DNA of 64,000 bases from Phlebotomus papatasi (GCF_024763615.1 NC_077223.1:3472001-3536000); one strand, 5' to 3'. Counted from the stretch's first letter, positions 42,851-54,980 are shown. Translations and numbers: made by a program. Notes: generated by a model not told the origin, from the sequence alone.

Positions 42851-44605
42851 AAACAACTGAACACAAATAATTTTACTTATTTATTCCACCGGGAAAATAA
42901 AGTAGCCTCATGCCGAGTAATAGAGTGAAAGTGTCAATAAATCCTCGTTAATAAAGTAGGGAATTTGTAGAACGTCCGACCTGTTCGACAATTGCTAACT
43001 CGGTTGATGGTAGAACATATAAGACACTATAAGGTCCCCAGGCCATCGGAAGATAAGTTCAGTTTCCCATTTTCTTTTTAGACTTTGTAATATTGTTTAA
43101 ATGAATTGAAGCAGTAAGAATATGACGGTCAGTATGACTGTAGCCTGAACTTAGACAGAGGTAGATAAAAATAAGGATACTTTTCGATCATTTACATAAA
43201 ACGGACCAATCCCATTCAAATGAATGGATTTACAACATTTCACTTTTAACCGATAACTCTTCCTTCACATTTATCACTTCCAGATTTGCCTCTCAAAAAT
43301 TTACTATATTTTTCCAAGCGTTGAACAGTAAAGGTATATATACAGCAAAAAAGTGCTATGTTGCAAAATGTTAGAGTAGATGAATGTTGGCATCATTCCA
43401 AGAAATTTAGCAGTAGGGTATATTATTGATATTCTCACTCATGTTGCTGAATAGCTGGCGAATTTTGATTTACTACCCAACCATTCCAGTGCTTTTCAAG
43501 TGTAATTTAACGTCAGAGATGATAATGGGGCAAAATCTTTGAATGCAGAGTGAAATGAAATGATTCATAAACAATTCACTCAAATTTCTCTCCATTAAAT
43601 AAATGAACATTGCTTATTTCACATCCATTTTCTTTCCTATTTTCTTGCTGGCGCTACTTTTGCTTAATCTCCCAGCCCATGAGGCACTTGGGGATTTAGC
43701 CAGTGGGGAGTAGATAATTCTTCAGGAAAATTGAGATTAACACTATACCACTATCCCGGAGGTGTATTGTTGGGTGCTTTCATTCACTCTTGACGATACA
43801 CTCGAGCTTTTACATCAATTGAGCTGATATGATATAGTCAGAAATTCTGTGTTGTATATATGGAGATAAACTTCTCATATTCCCCTGACCAGTTTCAGAC
43901 AATAGCCCCAAGTTCTCCCCTCTCTGACTATAGTGCACTGATGCAGCAAGACAATTGTGCGGGAAATTCCCTATTCAATAACAGCGAAATTGCACTTGTA
44001 ACGAAGCACAAGTGTTAAGATATAGCTTTCACAACATTACTCATTCACGGCAAAAAAGCTTCATATGCATTTTTTTTCAGCAAAACTCGAGAGAAGGACA
44101 ATACAAGATTCTATTGTCAGAAACAGTGTCACTTAGACATGGGAGGAACTCAAGGATTTCTTCATCAGCTTTTTTTGTCCTTCTTAGATTCTCTGGTATT
44201 CAACAAACTATTCATGTGGAGCTTTTATCAACTTTTTGAAGAGCTTCAGATTTTTCACTAGGGTGAATTTTGTAACATGAGTTTGTGGCGAAAGTTGTTT
44301 TTTTTCACATAAAGTTTTCATTATTTATACATTGTTTGTTGAAATGGAACTGTCATCTTGCTGACAGATAATATGACACCTATGTCAAATTCAAATTCAA
44401 ATACTTAAAACTGTAACGGTTTATTTTAAATGGAAGAAAGGACACAGATGTACAGGGTGGCTGAAAAAAATGCAACAAGATGCAGAGTTCATAGATTTCA
44501 AGCCACTTGTGACAGTAGGTTCATATTTTACATAATGCTAGCTCATTATATTGGTTAAAAGGCCACGAAAGTATTTCCGAAAATATTTTGTGAAACACCT
44601 TAACT
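42851..44605. other. Long non-coding stretch
   Basis: No gene, TIR or tandem repeat recognised. Likely intron or intergenic DNA. Confidence 0.4.
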
Positions 44606-44613
44606 CTTTAACG

Positions 44614-44743
44614 CAGAGGTGTGCAAGAAACCGTTGAAACCGAATTAACGTCAAAATAAGTTTGTTATAGTAGCGTTTTGACCATTGACGTACATGTTTC
44701 ATTTGACGTTAATTCGGTTTCAACGGTTTCTTGCACACCTCTG
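44614..44743. mobile_element. hAT-type MITE with perfect 8-bp duplication
   Basis: 130 bp. The left CAGAGGTGTGCAAGAAACCG is perfectly inverted at the right (CGGTTTCTTGCACACCTCTG), with the match extending ~42 bases. CTTTAACG flanks both sides (44606-44613, 44744-44751). CAGNGG tips plus an 8-bp duplication are diagnostic of hAT (established knowledge). Confidence 0.92.
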
Positions 44744-45177
44744 CTTTAACGGAATTCAAACGTGACAATTTGATGACGCTGTTTTATTGGAAAGTTGAAA
44801 GCAGCTTTTTATAGGGCTCATCAAAATCTGAATGTAATTAAACTTTTTATTTTTCAAAACATATCTTGGTACAAGGATACTTATAGCATTTCAAAATGTT
44901 TTATTGGAGCTTTAAAAAAAAATTGCTTCATCAGTAGTCATCGTCTTTAAGGTAGAGAAGCAAATTGAAGCTGTGGACATACAAAACTTTCGGTAAACGA
45001 TTTTGTAAGTTCGAACAAGACTCGGTATTATCGTAGAAATCACGCGCCAAACAAGATTTCGCTAAAAAGCAATGTTTTATTTTTAAATTTTGGAGCACAA
45101 GGACCTCAATGAGTTCAATCTCAGTTTCAATCTAGCGAGCACCAAAATGCTAATCGATTTCAATTCAGCTGAAGATA

Positions 45178-45885
45178 CACAGTGAGTGTCAAAAGTATGT
45201 TGCCTCCTATACGTTCGGGAAACCAGGTGCAAAAAAAATTATGGAAAGAATTACCTTTCAAAATTTTTCTTTTTGGAAATTACTTGCCTGTAAACCGTAG
45301 ATCTTATTTATGTATTTCGAAAAGACTATTTCATTTTATTTCATATAAAAAAATAATTGTTTTACAAAAGTTGTTAATTTTTCATGCATCAAAAGTTTGT
45401 TACCCCATTTGAAAAGTTACTCAAAATGGTCAAAAACACTCAAATAACTTAAAGCAAACCGGCTATATTTTGAGTTTGTGTCATTTGAGAGGCCAATGAT
45501 GGGTTTGTACACTTCTAAAGTTGTCAATGATAAATAAAAAGAAATAATCTGTTTTTTTGATAATTGACAATTTAGATTAAAATGGCAAGTTAGAAAAAAT
45601 TAAAAGAAGGAAAATTGTCCAGAGATACTGCCGAAATGAATCTTTATCGTCAATTGTTTAATTTTATGGAAAATTTCTACAGGATATACACACAATCGTC
45701 AAAATATATGGTGATAAGGCACAACCACACCTAAAAAATGCTACTGGCAGACCTAGGGTTTCAACTCAGAGGTTCAATAACAGCATTATAAGTATCTCTG
45801 ATAGTGATCATATCACAGGAAACAGACTGGGCGCTGTTTTCATCGATTTTCGAAGAAGCAATGGAAAAGTCAATATGACGCTTTC
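45178..45885 (+). pseudogene. Decayed Tc1-like transposon
   Basis: Starts with a Tc1-like tip (CAGTGAGTGTCAAAAGTATG). Further on, frame-shifted remnants of a transposase N-terminus are readable: a helix-turn-helix part (EGKLSRDTAEM near 45610-45640, then TIVKIYGDK near 45692) and the GRPR motif at 45746-45757, which in Tc1 proteins joins the two DNA-binding subdomains. Frames change and the catalytic DDE part and right tip are missing. A relic that cannot make transposase. Confidence 0.65.
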
Positions 45886-46424
45886 TGTTTTCGAATCCAT
45901 CACTCACTGAGCGCAGCACCCTCTAGTGTAAGAAAAATGTCGAAGGCTAGAAATATTTTCAGGTGTTCAAAACAATGTAGTTCACATTATTCACATGTAT
46001 ATTATACTAAACTTTAATTTCACTAATTCCTAGACTCATTTGAAATATATTTCAAAAGTTTTCACAAGAGTTTAATGAGTAGAAAATCCTTTGTTTTGAT
46101 CTTTCCTCGCATCAACTGATTTCGATGGTGGTCGATGAAATTTCGAACTTTGTTCGAACACTGAATTTAAATAGAGAATGTTAACGGACTATGTGATATG
46201 GAACTGTCAAGAAAAGAGCAATTGACCGGGCAATTGCTTTTTGCTTTCTGCTCAAAGTATTTATATTTAAGCAATTTTACTAAAATATCATTTTCATTTT
46301 AAAGAATATTGTCTCATAGAACGTAAAAAACATTAAATAAGAGCAAAAATTGTATTGGGCTTGGTTATTTAATAGGAATTTAATAATGGAGCAGGAGTAT
46401 TATGAGCTTCGTTGCTTTGATTTC

Positions 46425-46570
46425 CTTACAACAAAGCGTGGGGACTGACATTAGAAACACTTCGAAATTTCAACAGATACTTCAGCCACCTTGCGGAATT
46501 ATCAAGAAGTAAAGATCTCTTTTAAACGGTTTTCGAAATTGATCTTCGAATTCTTTAAAACTTTTTCGAT
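46425..46570 (+). mobile_element. Family E arm fragment
   Basis: ACTTCGAAATTTCAAC, CCACCTTGCGGAATTATCAA and TTTTCGAAATTGATCTTCGA match the arm at 48.66-48.77 kb. Confidence 0.55.
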
Positions 46571-46653
46571 CATCTGGTACATGAATACGAGGGTTTTTCG
46601 AAATTTCTCAATTTGATCAATCTCTCTGGTTTAGAGTTTAGACTTATACCGTA

Positions 46654-46906
46654 CACTGAGAAAAAACGGGGGTGCGATTAACTTTTTTTCCTCATAACTT
46701 TAACACTTTTTAAGTGTAAAAATATATCAACATTTTTTAATGTTGATTTTACACCCTTTTTAAATGTAAAATTAACATGAAAAAGGATAACTTCAACCCA
46801 TAATACACCTAAAAAGGGTAATATTTACACCGATTTCGGATCAATAGTGCAGGATAAAATTAACATTTCCGGATGTTATTAATACTTTTTCGGATTTCTC
46901 TCAGTG
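46654..46906. mobile_element. MITE family S, copy 3
   Basis: CACTGAGAAAAAACGGGG and CGGATTTCTCTCAGTG ends with TA on each side. The flanks rejoin as a family E word (ACCG-TA-CCGATTC). Confidence 0.85.
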
Positions 46907-48368
46907 TACCGATTCAAAGGTTGTGTTTCCTTATGTGAATCAAGATGAAATTTGAAAAGAGAGACCCTCTAACGCAAAAGTTTATTTTACAAAAAATACT
47001 TATATCATCTATTTCTTTATGTTGAAAAAACATGAGACAGGAGTGAAAAACAAGCCGAAGAAGGACAAATAAAAATGCCTTAAAAATCCGTTTAACCATA
47101 AACTTACTATTCTATTCGAGTATACGTGAATTGGATAGATATTTCTCGTATTCGTCCTCGGGTGATAAAATTTGATTTTTATTGCCAACACCCCAAATCA
47201 AACTCGTATATTTTGCCTCTCGTTTACTTTCCAAACATGAAAAAAAATGTTTTCTCTATAAGAGAAAAGGGCCCACCCTTTTGAATTTCCAAAGAGAGTG
47301 AATTTCAATTTTGATTTTTTCGTACTCTGCAACTTGGTCGTCTTTTTGTTCTATAAAGAGAAACACATATCATGTTTTTCCTGCTCTGAGTGGTTGAATG
47401 GAAAAAAAGAAAAATATAAATTTCTAGTCTGTGATTTATTCCCTAGCTAGAGAATATTTCATATACATTTTGTTTCTTTTTGGAGAATGAAAAAAAATAG
47501 CAAACAAGAGGAAAGGTAAAGTTTTTTCTTTCCAGCATCACAAACAAACCCTCAAGGTGTTGAGATACTAAAATGAAAATGTCACAAATGAAATGGCAAG
47601 TTGAGCCTTGATATATCGAGGGCTAGAAAGGTATAGTGTTCCAAGAGTATCATATCATGGGGTTAAACACAATCACCATTCGATTACTTTTTCCCATGTT
47701 GATACACCCAACGCGGTTTGTTGTGAGGTCAAAAGTACAACTACATATCCTCCAGGCAATTTTCCACACCCTCTAAAACGGAAAATGCCGGCTCAACAGC
47801 CCCTCAGCAAACAGTGAGGGGTTGCCTGATGGAGCTCCAGCATCTGGTTATTGTGTATAATAACATAAAGTGGCTACACTAAGCAATAAAATTTTATTTT
47901 ACAGCACAGCTTTTCATCCATAAAGCCCCTCCCCCGGCCTCCTTCAGGTAGGCACAAGACCCCCCCAGCAATTGTTAGCAGTGGTCAAGGGAGCTTGAAG
48001 ACAAGTTTTTGGCTGGTACAAGTAGACAGAAAAAGGGATTCAAGAGTACCCAATCAACATTTTCGCCCTCGAGCACACAATGTTTTAATTTATCTCACAG
48101 ACACTTTTCACCACGACCGTGCAAAATAGTGGGAGAAAAGGTACAATTAAAATTTTATGATCATTTTCCCGTGAAACAGGAGAGTTTAGGCTTCAATTTT
48201 CAAACTGTTACCCTGGTATATTTCAAGAAAATTGCCAGATGGACACATAATTAAATTTTAGTTGTGGAATTCTTACACCAACAATTTCGCATTTTAAATG
48301 CTGGAAACAAAGATGCTTAGTCGTTAAAAGTTTCAGTAGTTACAATAGTTTGTAAGCAACGATACATA
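46907..48368. other. Non-coding stretch
   Basis: No TIRs. The part at 47.6-48.0 kb is less AT-rich and apparently single-copy here, but no exon with both splice sites was found. Confidence 0.4.
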
Positions 48369-48780
48369 ATGAGCCTAATCACAAGTAGATTTTGATTCTC
48401 CAATAGTGTCTTGGATGAAAGGTAAATGGAACTCTATTTGCACAAAAAGTCGTTGATGTTCGAAGAATTCAAATTCAATTTCGAATTTTCATATTAAATT
48501 TTCGAACAATATGGGGAAAATTTATCAAATATCACACTAAAAAGCTGGCAAAAGGGCTACTCAGTGATTATGGAGTAATTAAGTAATAGGACAAGAACAG
48601 CAAGCGTCGTTGTTCTGCTTTTTTGCTCACAACAATGTGAAGATCGTCACATTTTGACACTTGAGAACTTCGAAATTCGAACAGGATGTATCTCATCCAC
48701 CTTGCGGAATTATCAAGAAGTAAGAAAGTCTCTTTTTTGGAACTTCAAATAGATTTTCGAATTTTTCAAGATCTACTTCT
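48369..48780 (+). mobile_element. Family E arm, forward copy
   Basis: Runs from AGTGTCTTGGATGAAAGGTA through GTCGTTGATGTTCGAAGAAT to CCACCTTGCGGAATTATCAA and AGATTTTCGAATTTTTCAAG. An inverted near-full copy is at 54205-54615. Confidence 0.65.
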
Positions 48781-48829
48781 GTACGGAAAGAATGGGAAAC
48801 ATCGTTGAAACCTAGCCCCCGGCGAAGTT

Positions 48830-48990
48830 TTTTTTTTAAATGGAGCTGTTTGAAGTCAACTCACAAATTGATCAGAAACTCAACTTACACTTCTCAGAAC
48901 AAGACCGCATTTAGACAGATATGTAGTATATTATCCCTCTTTACAAGGCTCAAAGTCTTGTACACAAGGCTCACCTCAATTTTGACATAT
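48830..48990. repeat. Dispersed repeat, reverse copy
   Basis: GGAGCTGTTTGAAG and ATTATCCCTCTTTAC appear as the reverse of the words at 5120-5345 and 32220-32470. Confidence 0.4.
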
Positions 48991-49189
48991 ATCGTGTAAC
49001 GGCCACGAGTGCAGAAGAATTCCCATACGCATCTGTATGTGAAAGTAAGAGATTGGCTTCAACTTTGCAGGCCACTCGCTGGGGACTAGGTTGAAACGGT
49101 TGAAACTATCAGTTTGACTCTCACGCTTGTGACAACGAAATAAATTGCTAGAACTGCCATTACAAAAAACCATTCGATCTGTGCCGGCC

Positions 49190-50170
49190 ATAACCCCGAA
49201 AGTCAAAATTCCGAAAGCCTAAATCCGGAAAGCCAAAATCTAGAAAAAATGAAATTCGGAATGATAAAATCCCGAAAAGCCAAAATCTGGAATAGTCAAA
49301 ATTTTGAAAGGGACGAAATTATACGGAGAATATTGTGTATGAACACAGAGAATGTCCCTTTGCCTCCAACAAACAAGTGGGCAATCGTAGGAGTAGCTAT
49401 GACACTTTTAAGGACTTTGGCATTTCAGGATTTTAGGTTTTCGGGATTGTGTCTTTCGAGATTTTAGCTTTCGAAATTTTGGTTTTCGGAATTTTTGGCT
49501 TTTGGGATTTTGACTGCCGACAATTTGGACCATTAATGATTTTGGATTTCGGAATCTCGGCTTGGGGGATTTTGTTTTTCTAGATTTTGGCTTTCCGGAT
49601 TTTGGCCCTTTACGGATTTTCACCCATTCGGGACATTACATTTCGGAATCTTGACTCTGCACTTTATTTCGAATTATTATTTGGCTGAATCTCTTGTATA
49701 ACCGTTAAATACAAGAGATTCAGCCAAAAATGCAATTGTGAAGAAAAAATATTATTTGCCATGAAACATTCCAATTTTCGCCATAATTAATTAGAGGACA
49801 ATACTAAAGATATTCTTATAGTGTCAGAATCGAAAATTTGTGCTTATGCTTCGAGAAAAGTGGGTTTTGTATCTTTGGCACATTTCAGTATGGAGTACAT
49901 AAGTTTAACAAATGAATTGCGGGGATTTTCGTTTTCCCGGCTTTTGGCTACCGGGATCTTGGCTTTTGAGATTCTGGTCCATTCGAGATTTTGGCCCATT
50001 CTAGAATTTGGATTTCAGGATTTCACCTTTCGGGATCTTAGCTTTTAGGATTTTGTTTTTCTGGATTTTAGCTTTTCCGGGTTTCGACCCATTCGGGATT
50101 TTGGCCAATTCCGGCTTTTAACATTCGGGATTTTGACCCTTTTCGGATATTAAATCTCGGCCCATTCTGG
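49190..50170. repeat. Degenerate ~21-bp tandem repeat (GGGATTTTGGCTTTC)
   Basis: 49190-49320 carries the word as its complement (CCGAAAGCCAAAATC), whereas 49415-49660 and 49915-50170 carry it directly, so the polarity flips. The intervening part contains unique sequence. Minus-strand frames read as Lys/Ser/Arg/Pro repeats with a 7-residue period, explained by the DNA period. Confidence 0.75.
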
Positions 50171-50209
50171 ATATTAAATCTATGAATTTGGCTTGAATGA
50201 TTTTGGTCT

Positions 50210-50335
50210 TCTGGACGAAATGCGAAATACGAAATGGTAAAATACGAAATGTACTAGAATACGAAGTTTCTGCAATACGAAATGTGCAATACGAACATGT
50301 AAAATATGAAATGTAAAATACGAAGTTTTAGTCGT
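50210..50335. repeat. Short tandem repeat (AATACGAAATGT)
   Basis: ATACGAAATG and variants occur about nine times in 125 bases directly after the previous array. Confidence 0.75.
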
Positions 50336-51040
50336 CTCTTTGGTGTGACGTAAAGCTTTGTTTGATTATTAGCTACAACAACTACACCATATTTAGTTGT
50401 AAAACATGTGCGCCGTTAAATCGTTTGTATCATCAATTGCTTTACAATGAAAGATATCGTTAAGAGAATTCTTTAAAATTGGTCAGACTTTAACTAGTCG
50501 TTAAAATTGTCATTTGAGCTACCAATTGTACGTACAGCTGATCTTAAATTGGAAAGCCATATTGTTGTTGCAAACAGGAGCAGTTTTTGCAGCATAGTAT
50601 AACACAGTGTTACAACAGTCTATGCAACAACGACTTCGTTATACATATCGCAAAATTAAATTATCGTTATGACGCATCATTTTACTTAGTAGGGTCTTTT
50701 TTGGGCAACGAAATATGTCGTTGCAATATTCCTTAAGACGCTTAGTTATGAAACTATACACTAGGTCGTTTTAACTGTAAATTACAATAATGTTAAAACT
50801 GTGTTTCGTCATAGCGACCGTTGCTACCGTTGCAACAATCAGTTATCGTTAAAATAGTCGTTTCGAATTCCAATAATTCTCTCGTTAAAATGCAATGGTA
50901 TCTCCACAATCATCGTTGCATCAAATTAAATTAGAAAACAAACTTATCGTTGTACCGGTCGTTTATACCAGTAGCCATTAATACATCTAGCTAAATTATT
51001 CGCTACAACTAGTCGTTATCCTGTATACGGTTCATATATA
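50336..51040. other. Non-coding stretch rich in TCGTT/CGTTA words
   Basis: TCGTT, CGTTA and their complements appear repeatedly in otherwise AT-rich DNA, with no fixed period. It lies between the tandem arrays and a foldback with the same words at its arms and may be the foldback's outer part. Confidence 0.4.
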
Positions 51041-51668
51041 TGGCGCCAACAATGGTTGTGAGAAAAAATGGAAATATTATGAAACGTTGGAAAGTCATTC
51101 AAAAACTTGTCGTTAAAATGACTCGGGACAGATGGTCCAACAACGGATAACGATAAGAGAAATTAAATCACGGGTTTTGAACTTGACGGGATATTCTTTT
51201 TAACTCTTTCAAGAAGTAGTAGGTTAGGGACCACGGATTAGAACCTAATAAGGAATAAATCCTAATCAGGTAAAAACCCACTCTGAGAGAAATCCAAAAA
51301 AGTCAAAATAACATTCCGGAAATGTTCATTTTACCCCGGAGTATTGATCAAAAATCGGTGTAAATATTATGCTTTTTAGGTGTATTATGGGTTAAAGTTA
51401 CCCTTCTTTCATGTTGATTTTACCCTCAAAAGGTGTAAAATTAACATTAAAAAATGTTGATATATTTTTACACCCGAAAAGTGTTATAGTTATGACGAAA
51501 AAAAGTTAATCGTAGCCTCTTTTTCTTTCTCAGTGCATGTTTTAATTTCTCTAATCGATATCTGTTGTTAGAAATATCCGTCCCCAGTCGTTTTAACGAC
51601 AAATTTTCGAATAACTTTCTAACGTTTCAGAACATTTCCATTTTTTCTCACTGCCGTTGTCGGCAGCA
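51041..51668. mobile_element. Foldback with ~128-bp arms and a MITE in its loop
   Basis: GTGAGAAAAAATGGAAAT, GAAACGTTGGAAAGTCATTC and CTTGTCGTTAAAATGACT (51041-51168) are inverted at 51537-51668 (AGTCGTTTTAACGACAAATT, CATTTCCATTTTTTCTCAC). Family S MITE copy 4 occupies much of the loop. Confidence 0.75.
51279..51535. mobile_element. MITE family S, copy 4
   Basis: CACTCTGAGAGAAATCC start and TTTCTTTCTCAGTG end, same internal words as other S copies; tip slightly mutated. Confidence 0.78.
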
Positions 51669-51669
51669 G

Positions 51670-52997
51670 AATTGCAAAATAATCATGTGAAGATCCTAAC
51701 CATTATACCGAAAAGCACGTTCATAAACTTGTAAACAATAGCAGTGAATCATGCATCGAAGTTGTATTCTCTATGCATTCCAACTCAGCTTTCTCTCAGT
51801 GAAGCACCTCTTGAGCTTTGCGCTGAAATGTTAATATGTAATTAAAACATAATATTCCTAGAGAGTACATCCTCGTTTGTCTTTCTACCGTTGAAAATTT
51901 CACAAATATACGTGGAAATACTCAAGAAGAATTTTTGACAAGATCTACATTTCTCAGAATAATATTGTTCAGTATGAATATCACGTTTATTAAATTAAAT
52001 AGAGCAGTATTTACTTGAAGACTTTCCGCATTATTATTTCAAGAGGCCTAAATATATCTTCTTAATTGAATATTATATTGCAAATAATATATTCTTTTCT
52101 GCAAGTTTTGTGCAAGAGACATTTGTAATGTCAGGGATTTGTTCAGGGTGTATATAGGAGTGATTATTTTTGCACTAAAAAAGGATATATGAATACGTGC
52201 TTACTAAATTTAAATAAAAAATCACTCGTTGCTCGGAGAACATATTTTCGACATAGCATCTGTTAGATGACTCCCAATCCCACTTCTGAATATGTCAAAC
52301 ACATTTTAAGAATTTTAACAAAAGCAACGCAATTCTATGCTGCTCACAAGATACAATTTCTTTCTCAGAAAGGTTTTTTTTTTCATGATATGCAATGTCG
52401 TAGTTGAAATATTGCGATTTTCATGACACATTTCACGTAAAAAGCAAATGACAGAAAAAAAACAGTGCAGCATTTTGCAATATTCCTTACAACTCTACAT
52501 TAAATTTTCCGGAAAAGACACTTGGAATGGTTGAAAAGTTTTCAGTGCTGAAATTGCAAGTGTCTGGACAGAAAAATCGACACACTTGAAGGGTTGGCAT
52601 AAATGCAAATTCATCTGCATTCTGCCAGACTCTCAAGACCCTTGTCTCACACATTCTTGGGCGCACATATCAACTCAGTTGAGTTGACATACTTGAAGTA
52701 TCCTTCAATGTTGGAGTGTGAAAGTATCACTGAGTAAGGATAGAGGAAAACGGGGTACAAACAATTAGGAACTGTTTCATATCATTTAATCTTATATCCT
52801 GGACATTCAAGTGATAGGACCCAAAATAAAAGAAATTTCAGGAAAGTACTAGGCCATCCTCAGAAAATATGCCTTCCCTAATCTTGAGAATTTTAGATAT
52901 GATTTGGGTTGGCGGTACGATGCCCCGTGCCACTCAAAAGGTTGCGTACACATGAACCTAGGACACTTGCATTATAGGTCGAGAACTGTAGTGCTTA
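51670..52997. other. Non-coding stretch
   Basis: No gene or TIR recognised. ATGCAAAT, a POU-type octamer word, occurs near 52603, which alone is not evidence of an enhancer. Confidence 0.4.
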
Positions 52998-53223
52998 ATC
53001 AACAATAGGGAAATCCGAAAGACGTCGAGAAGAAGCAATCACTCAGGGAAACACATCAACTATCTCCAGAACTTTCGGCTCGGTCTCCAAGCTTTCATCA
53101 GTGGCTGGAGCAAAAAAGAAGGAGCAGATTTTATTCACCGAGCCGAAAGCTCTGGAGATAGTTGATGTGTTTCCCTGAGTGATTGTTACTTCCCGACGAC
53201 TTCCAGATTTCCCTATTGTTGAT
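52998..53223. repeat. Foldback with ~80-bp arms
   Basis: ATCAACAATAGGGAAATC, CACTCAGGGAAACACATC and AACTATCTCCAGAACTTTCG at the left are inverted at the right (GAAAGCTCTGGAGATAGTTG, GATGTGTTTCCCTGAGTG, GATTTCCCTATTGTTGAT). Central loop about 53087-53136. Confidence 0.85.
53053..53168 (-). ncRNA. Hammerhead-ribozyme-like core in the foldback (candidate)
   Basis: Minus strand: CUGAUGA (53101-53095), stem GCUUGG-AGA-CCGAGC (53092-53078) and GAAA (53076-53073), followed by a 21-bp stem with 53168-53148, then U and a short U(C)GGCU/AGCCA stem. The order matches a hammerhead with stem III open (established fold). Deviations: two unpaired A and one C where stem II should join the core, and a bulge in stem I. 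The foldback's arms also offer a competing fully paired fold that buries GAAA. Confidence 0.25.
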
Positions 53224-53695
53224 TGCAACTTCATGTCGGTTATTCCCACAATGTAGCGCTTAATCCATTGCTCAGTTCTGCCCTACGCAGAGCTTGGCGA
53301 GATGAAAAGATTCTTTACTCTGACAGTGACTTGATCCCCTGGTGTTCAAGATTGGGCAACCTCTTATACAGGGTCCTCTCGACATTTCATTTTTCCATAC
53401 GTTTTTGAATAGAGACACTGAAGACTAATGGCAAGTTTTTTTTCCTAAAGAGAATTGACTTATAAGTCTAATATATTTCGAAATCGTGTATCTAAAGCTA
53501 TCTAAAAATACATATTGCATAATGTTCGCCGAAATAATACAAGAACTACGAGCAAATATCTTTAAGTCGCGGTGCAATATCTGCAAAATTTTTACAAGGA
53601 AAAGTGAAAAAATAGCTTCACTTTTTATTAGGCTTGATGGGCCCCTGCTCTTATACTTCGGCTGATCAATCTGAGAGGTGTTCAGCATCTAACAC

Positions 53696-54010
53696 AAAGT
53701 AGCGTAGCCCTTCCGGACTACCGACACTCATACTCAACAGAAGGTGGGCTTCTTTTTAGGAATCGTAGGCCCAGCATCCGAACTCTAAACCTGCAACACA
53801 CTGACTCCACCGCACATGTCACCAGGGTATCATACCACTCACTTTGATGCAGGTCCGGGTGTAAACTACCGGTCGGATTCTTAGGTTGGAAAGAGTGATA
53901 GGGAACAGGCTCCCTTAAGCAACTAGCCGCTACACCTTCTAGCACCCAGCTAGACTTCTTTGACGTTCTAGACCGGACTGACTCTCTCGGCTTTCCAACT
54001 TAGAGGTACA
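53696..54010. other. GC-richer patch of unknown origin
   Basis: Clearly less AT-rich than its surroundings. The minus strand has a 75-codon ORF (53718-53945) without a recognised domain. It could be a fragment of a non-LTR element's untranslated region or old coding DNA. Confidence 0.35.
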
Positions 54011-54204
54011 GTGATGAAAATCCAGAAGGCAATGACACCGCAACGGCTAACAAGCGGCCCAGTAAGGACTTGAATAGTAACGCTTATAATAGCCAGGATT
54101 TTTGCAAACGTACGCAATGCATTGGAAAGGTTTACAGAGGAGACTACTGAATAAAGGAGGGTTGCAAACGTTGAAGAGAGTAACAATACAATCCTACCAT
54201 CCAC

Positions 54205-54615
54205 AAATAAATCTTGAAAAATTCGAAAATCTATTTGAAGATCCAAAAGAGACATTCTTACTTCTTGATAATTCCGCAAGGTGGCTGAAGTACAACCTGT
54301 TCGAATTTCGAAGTACTCAAGTGTCAAAATGTCTCGGTATTCACATTGTTGTGAGGAAAAAACATAACAACAACGCTTACTGTTCTTGTCCCATTATTTA
54401 ATCACTCCATAATGACTGAGTAACTCTTTTGCCAGCTTTCTAGTGTGATATTTGATAAATGTTCCCCACCTTGTTCGAAAATTTAGTATGAAAATTCGAA
54501 ATTGAATTTTAATTCTTCGAACATTAACGACTTTTTGTGCAAATAGAGTTCCATTTACCTTTTATCCAAGACACTATTGGAGAATTAAAATCTACTTGTG
54601 TTTACACCCAATCGC
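54205..54615 (-). mobile_element. Family E arm, reverse copy
   Basis: Reverse complement of 48369-48780 over its full length, with TTCTTGATAATTCCGCAAGG at one end and TCCAAGACACTATTGGAGAA at the other. It lacks the G4 MITE found in the 33-kb copy. Confidence 0.7.
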
Positions 54616-54784
54616 TACCTTAACATTGATTGGCGGAAAATCTTTTACACCTATCCTTCATATTTAAATTTCTGATTGAATATGATGCTTTTTAAGTACA
54701 AGTATTTCGTATAAATAGAGTATCTCTTTATTGAAAATACAAGACAAGAAGTGGATATGACTTCAACGGATCGCGGAATTTATT

Positions 54785-54958
54785 TACGTAGATGCGTGTG
54801 ACTGCCTCCTTCTGTTCCTAACTTTCCTTTAAGCCTAGTACTTAAAGATGGTCATCACCTAACGGATACGACCAACCAGAACGGTGAATACCATGCATAT
54901 CATGTTCAAATTCTAGAATCAGAGAAAAGCTTACGAACAGAAAGGTGGTACAGTATAG
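54785..54958. mobile_element. Foldback family F, copy 3
   Basis: ACGTAGATGCGTGTGACTGC and TCTGTTCCTAACTTTCCTTT at the left pair with AGAGAAAAGCTTACGAACAG and GGTGGTACAG at the right; eroded. Confidence 0.5.
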
Positions 54959-54980
54959 GCAACCCCGATGTCCTAACATT

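Noticed and set aside
49408..49623. Lys/Ser/Arg/Pro-repeat ORF
   Set aside because: The 7-residue period is fully explained by the ~21-bp DNA repeat.
33022..54327. Peptide SATLRNYQEV recurring in ORFs at 33.1 and 54.3 kb
   Set aside because: Both lie in family E arms and other frames are equally conserved; no sign of coding selection.
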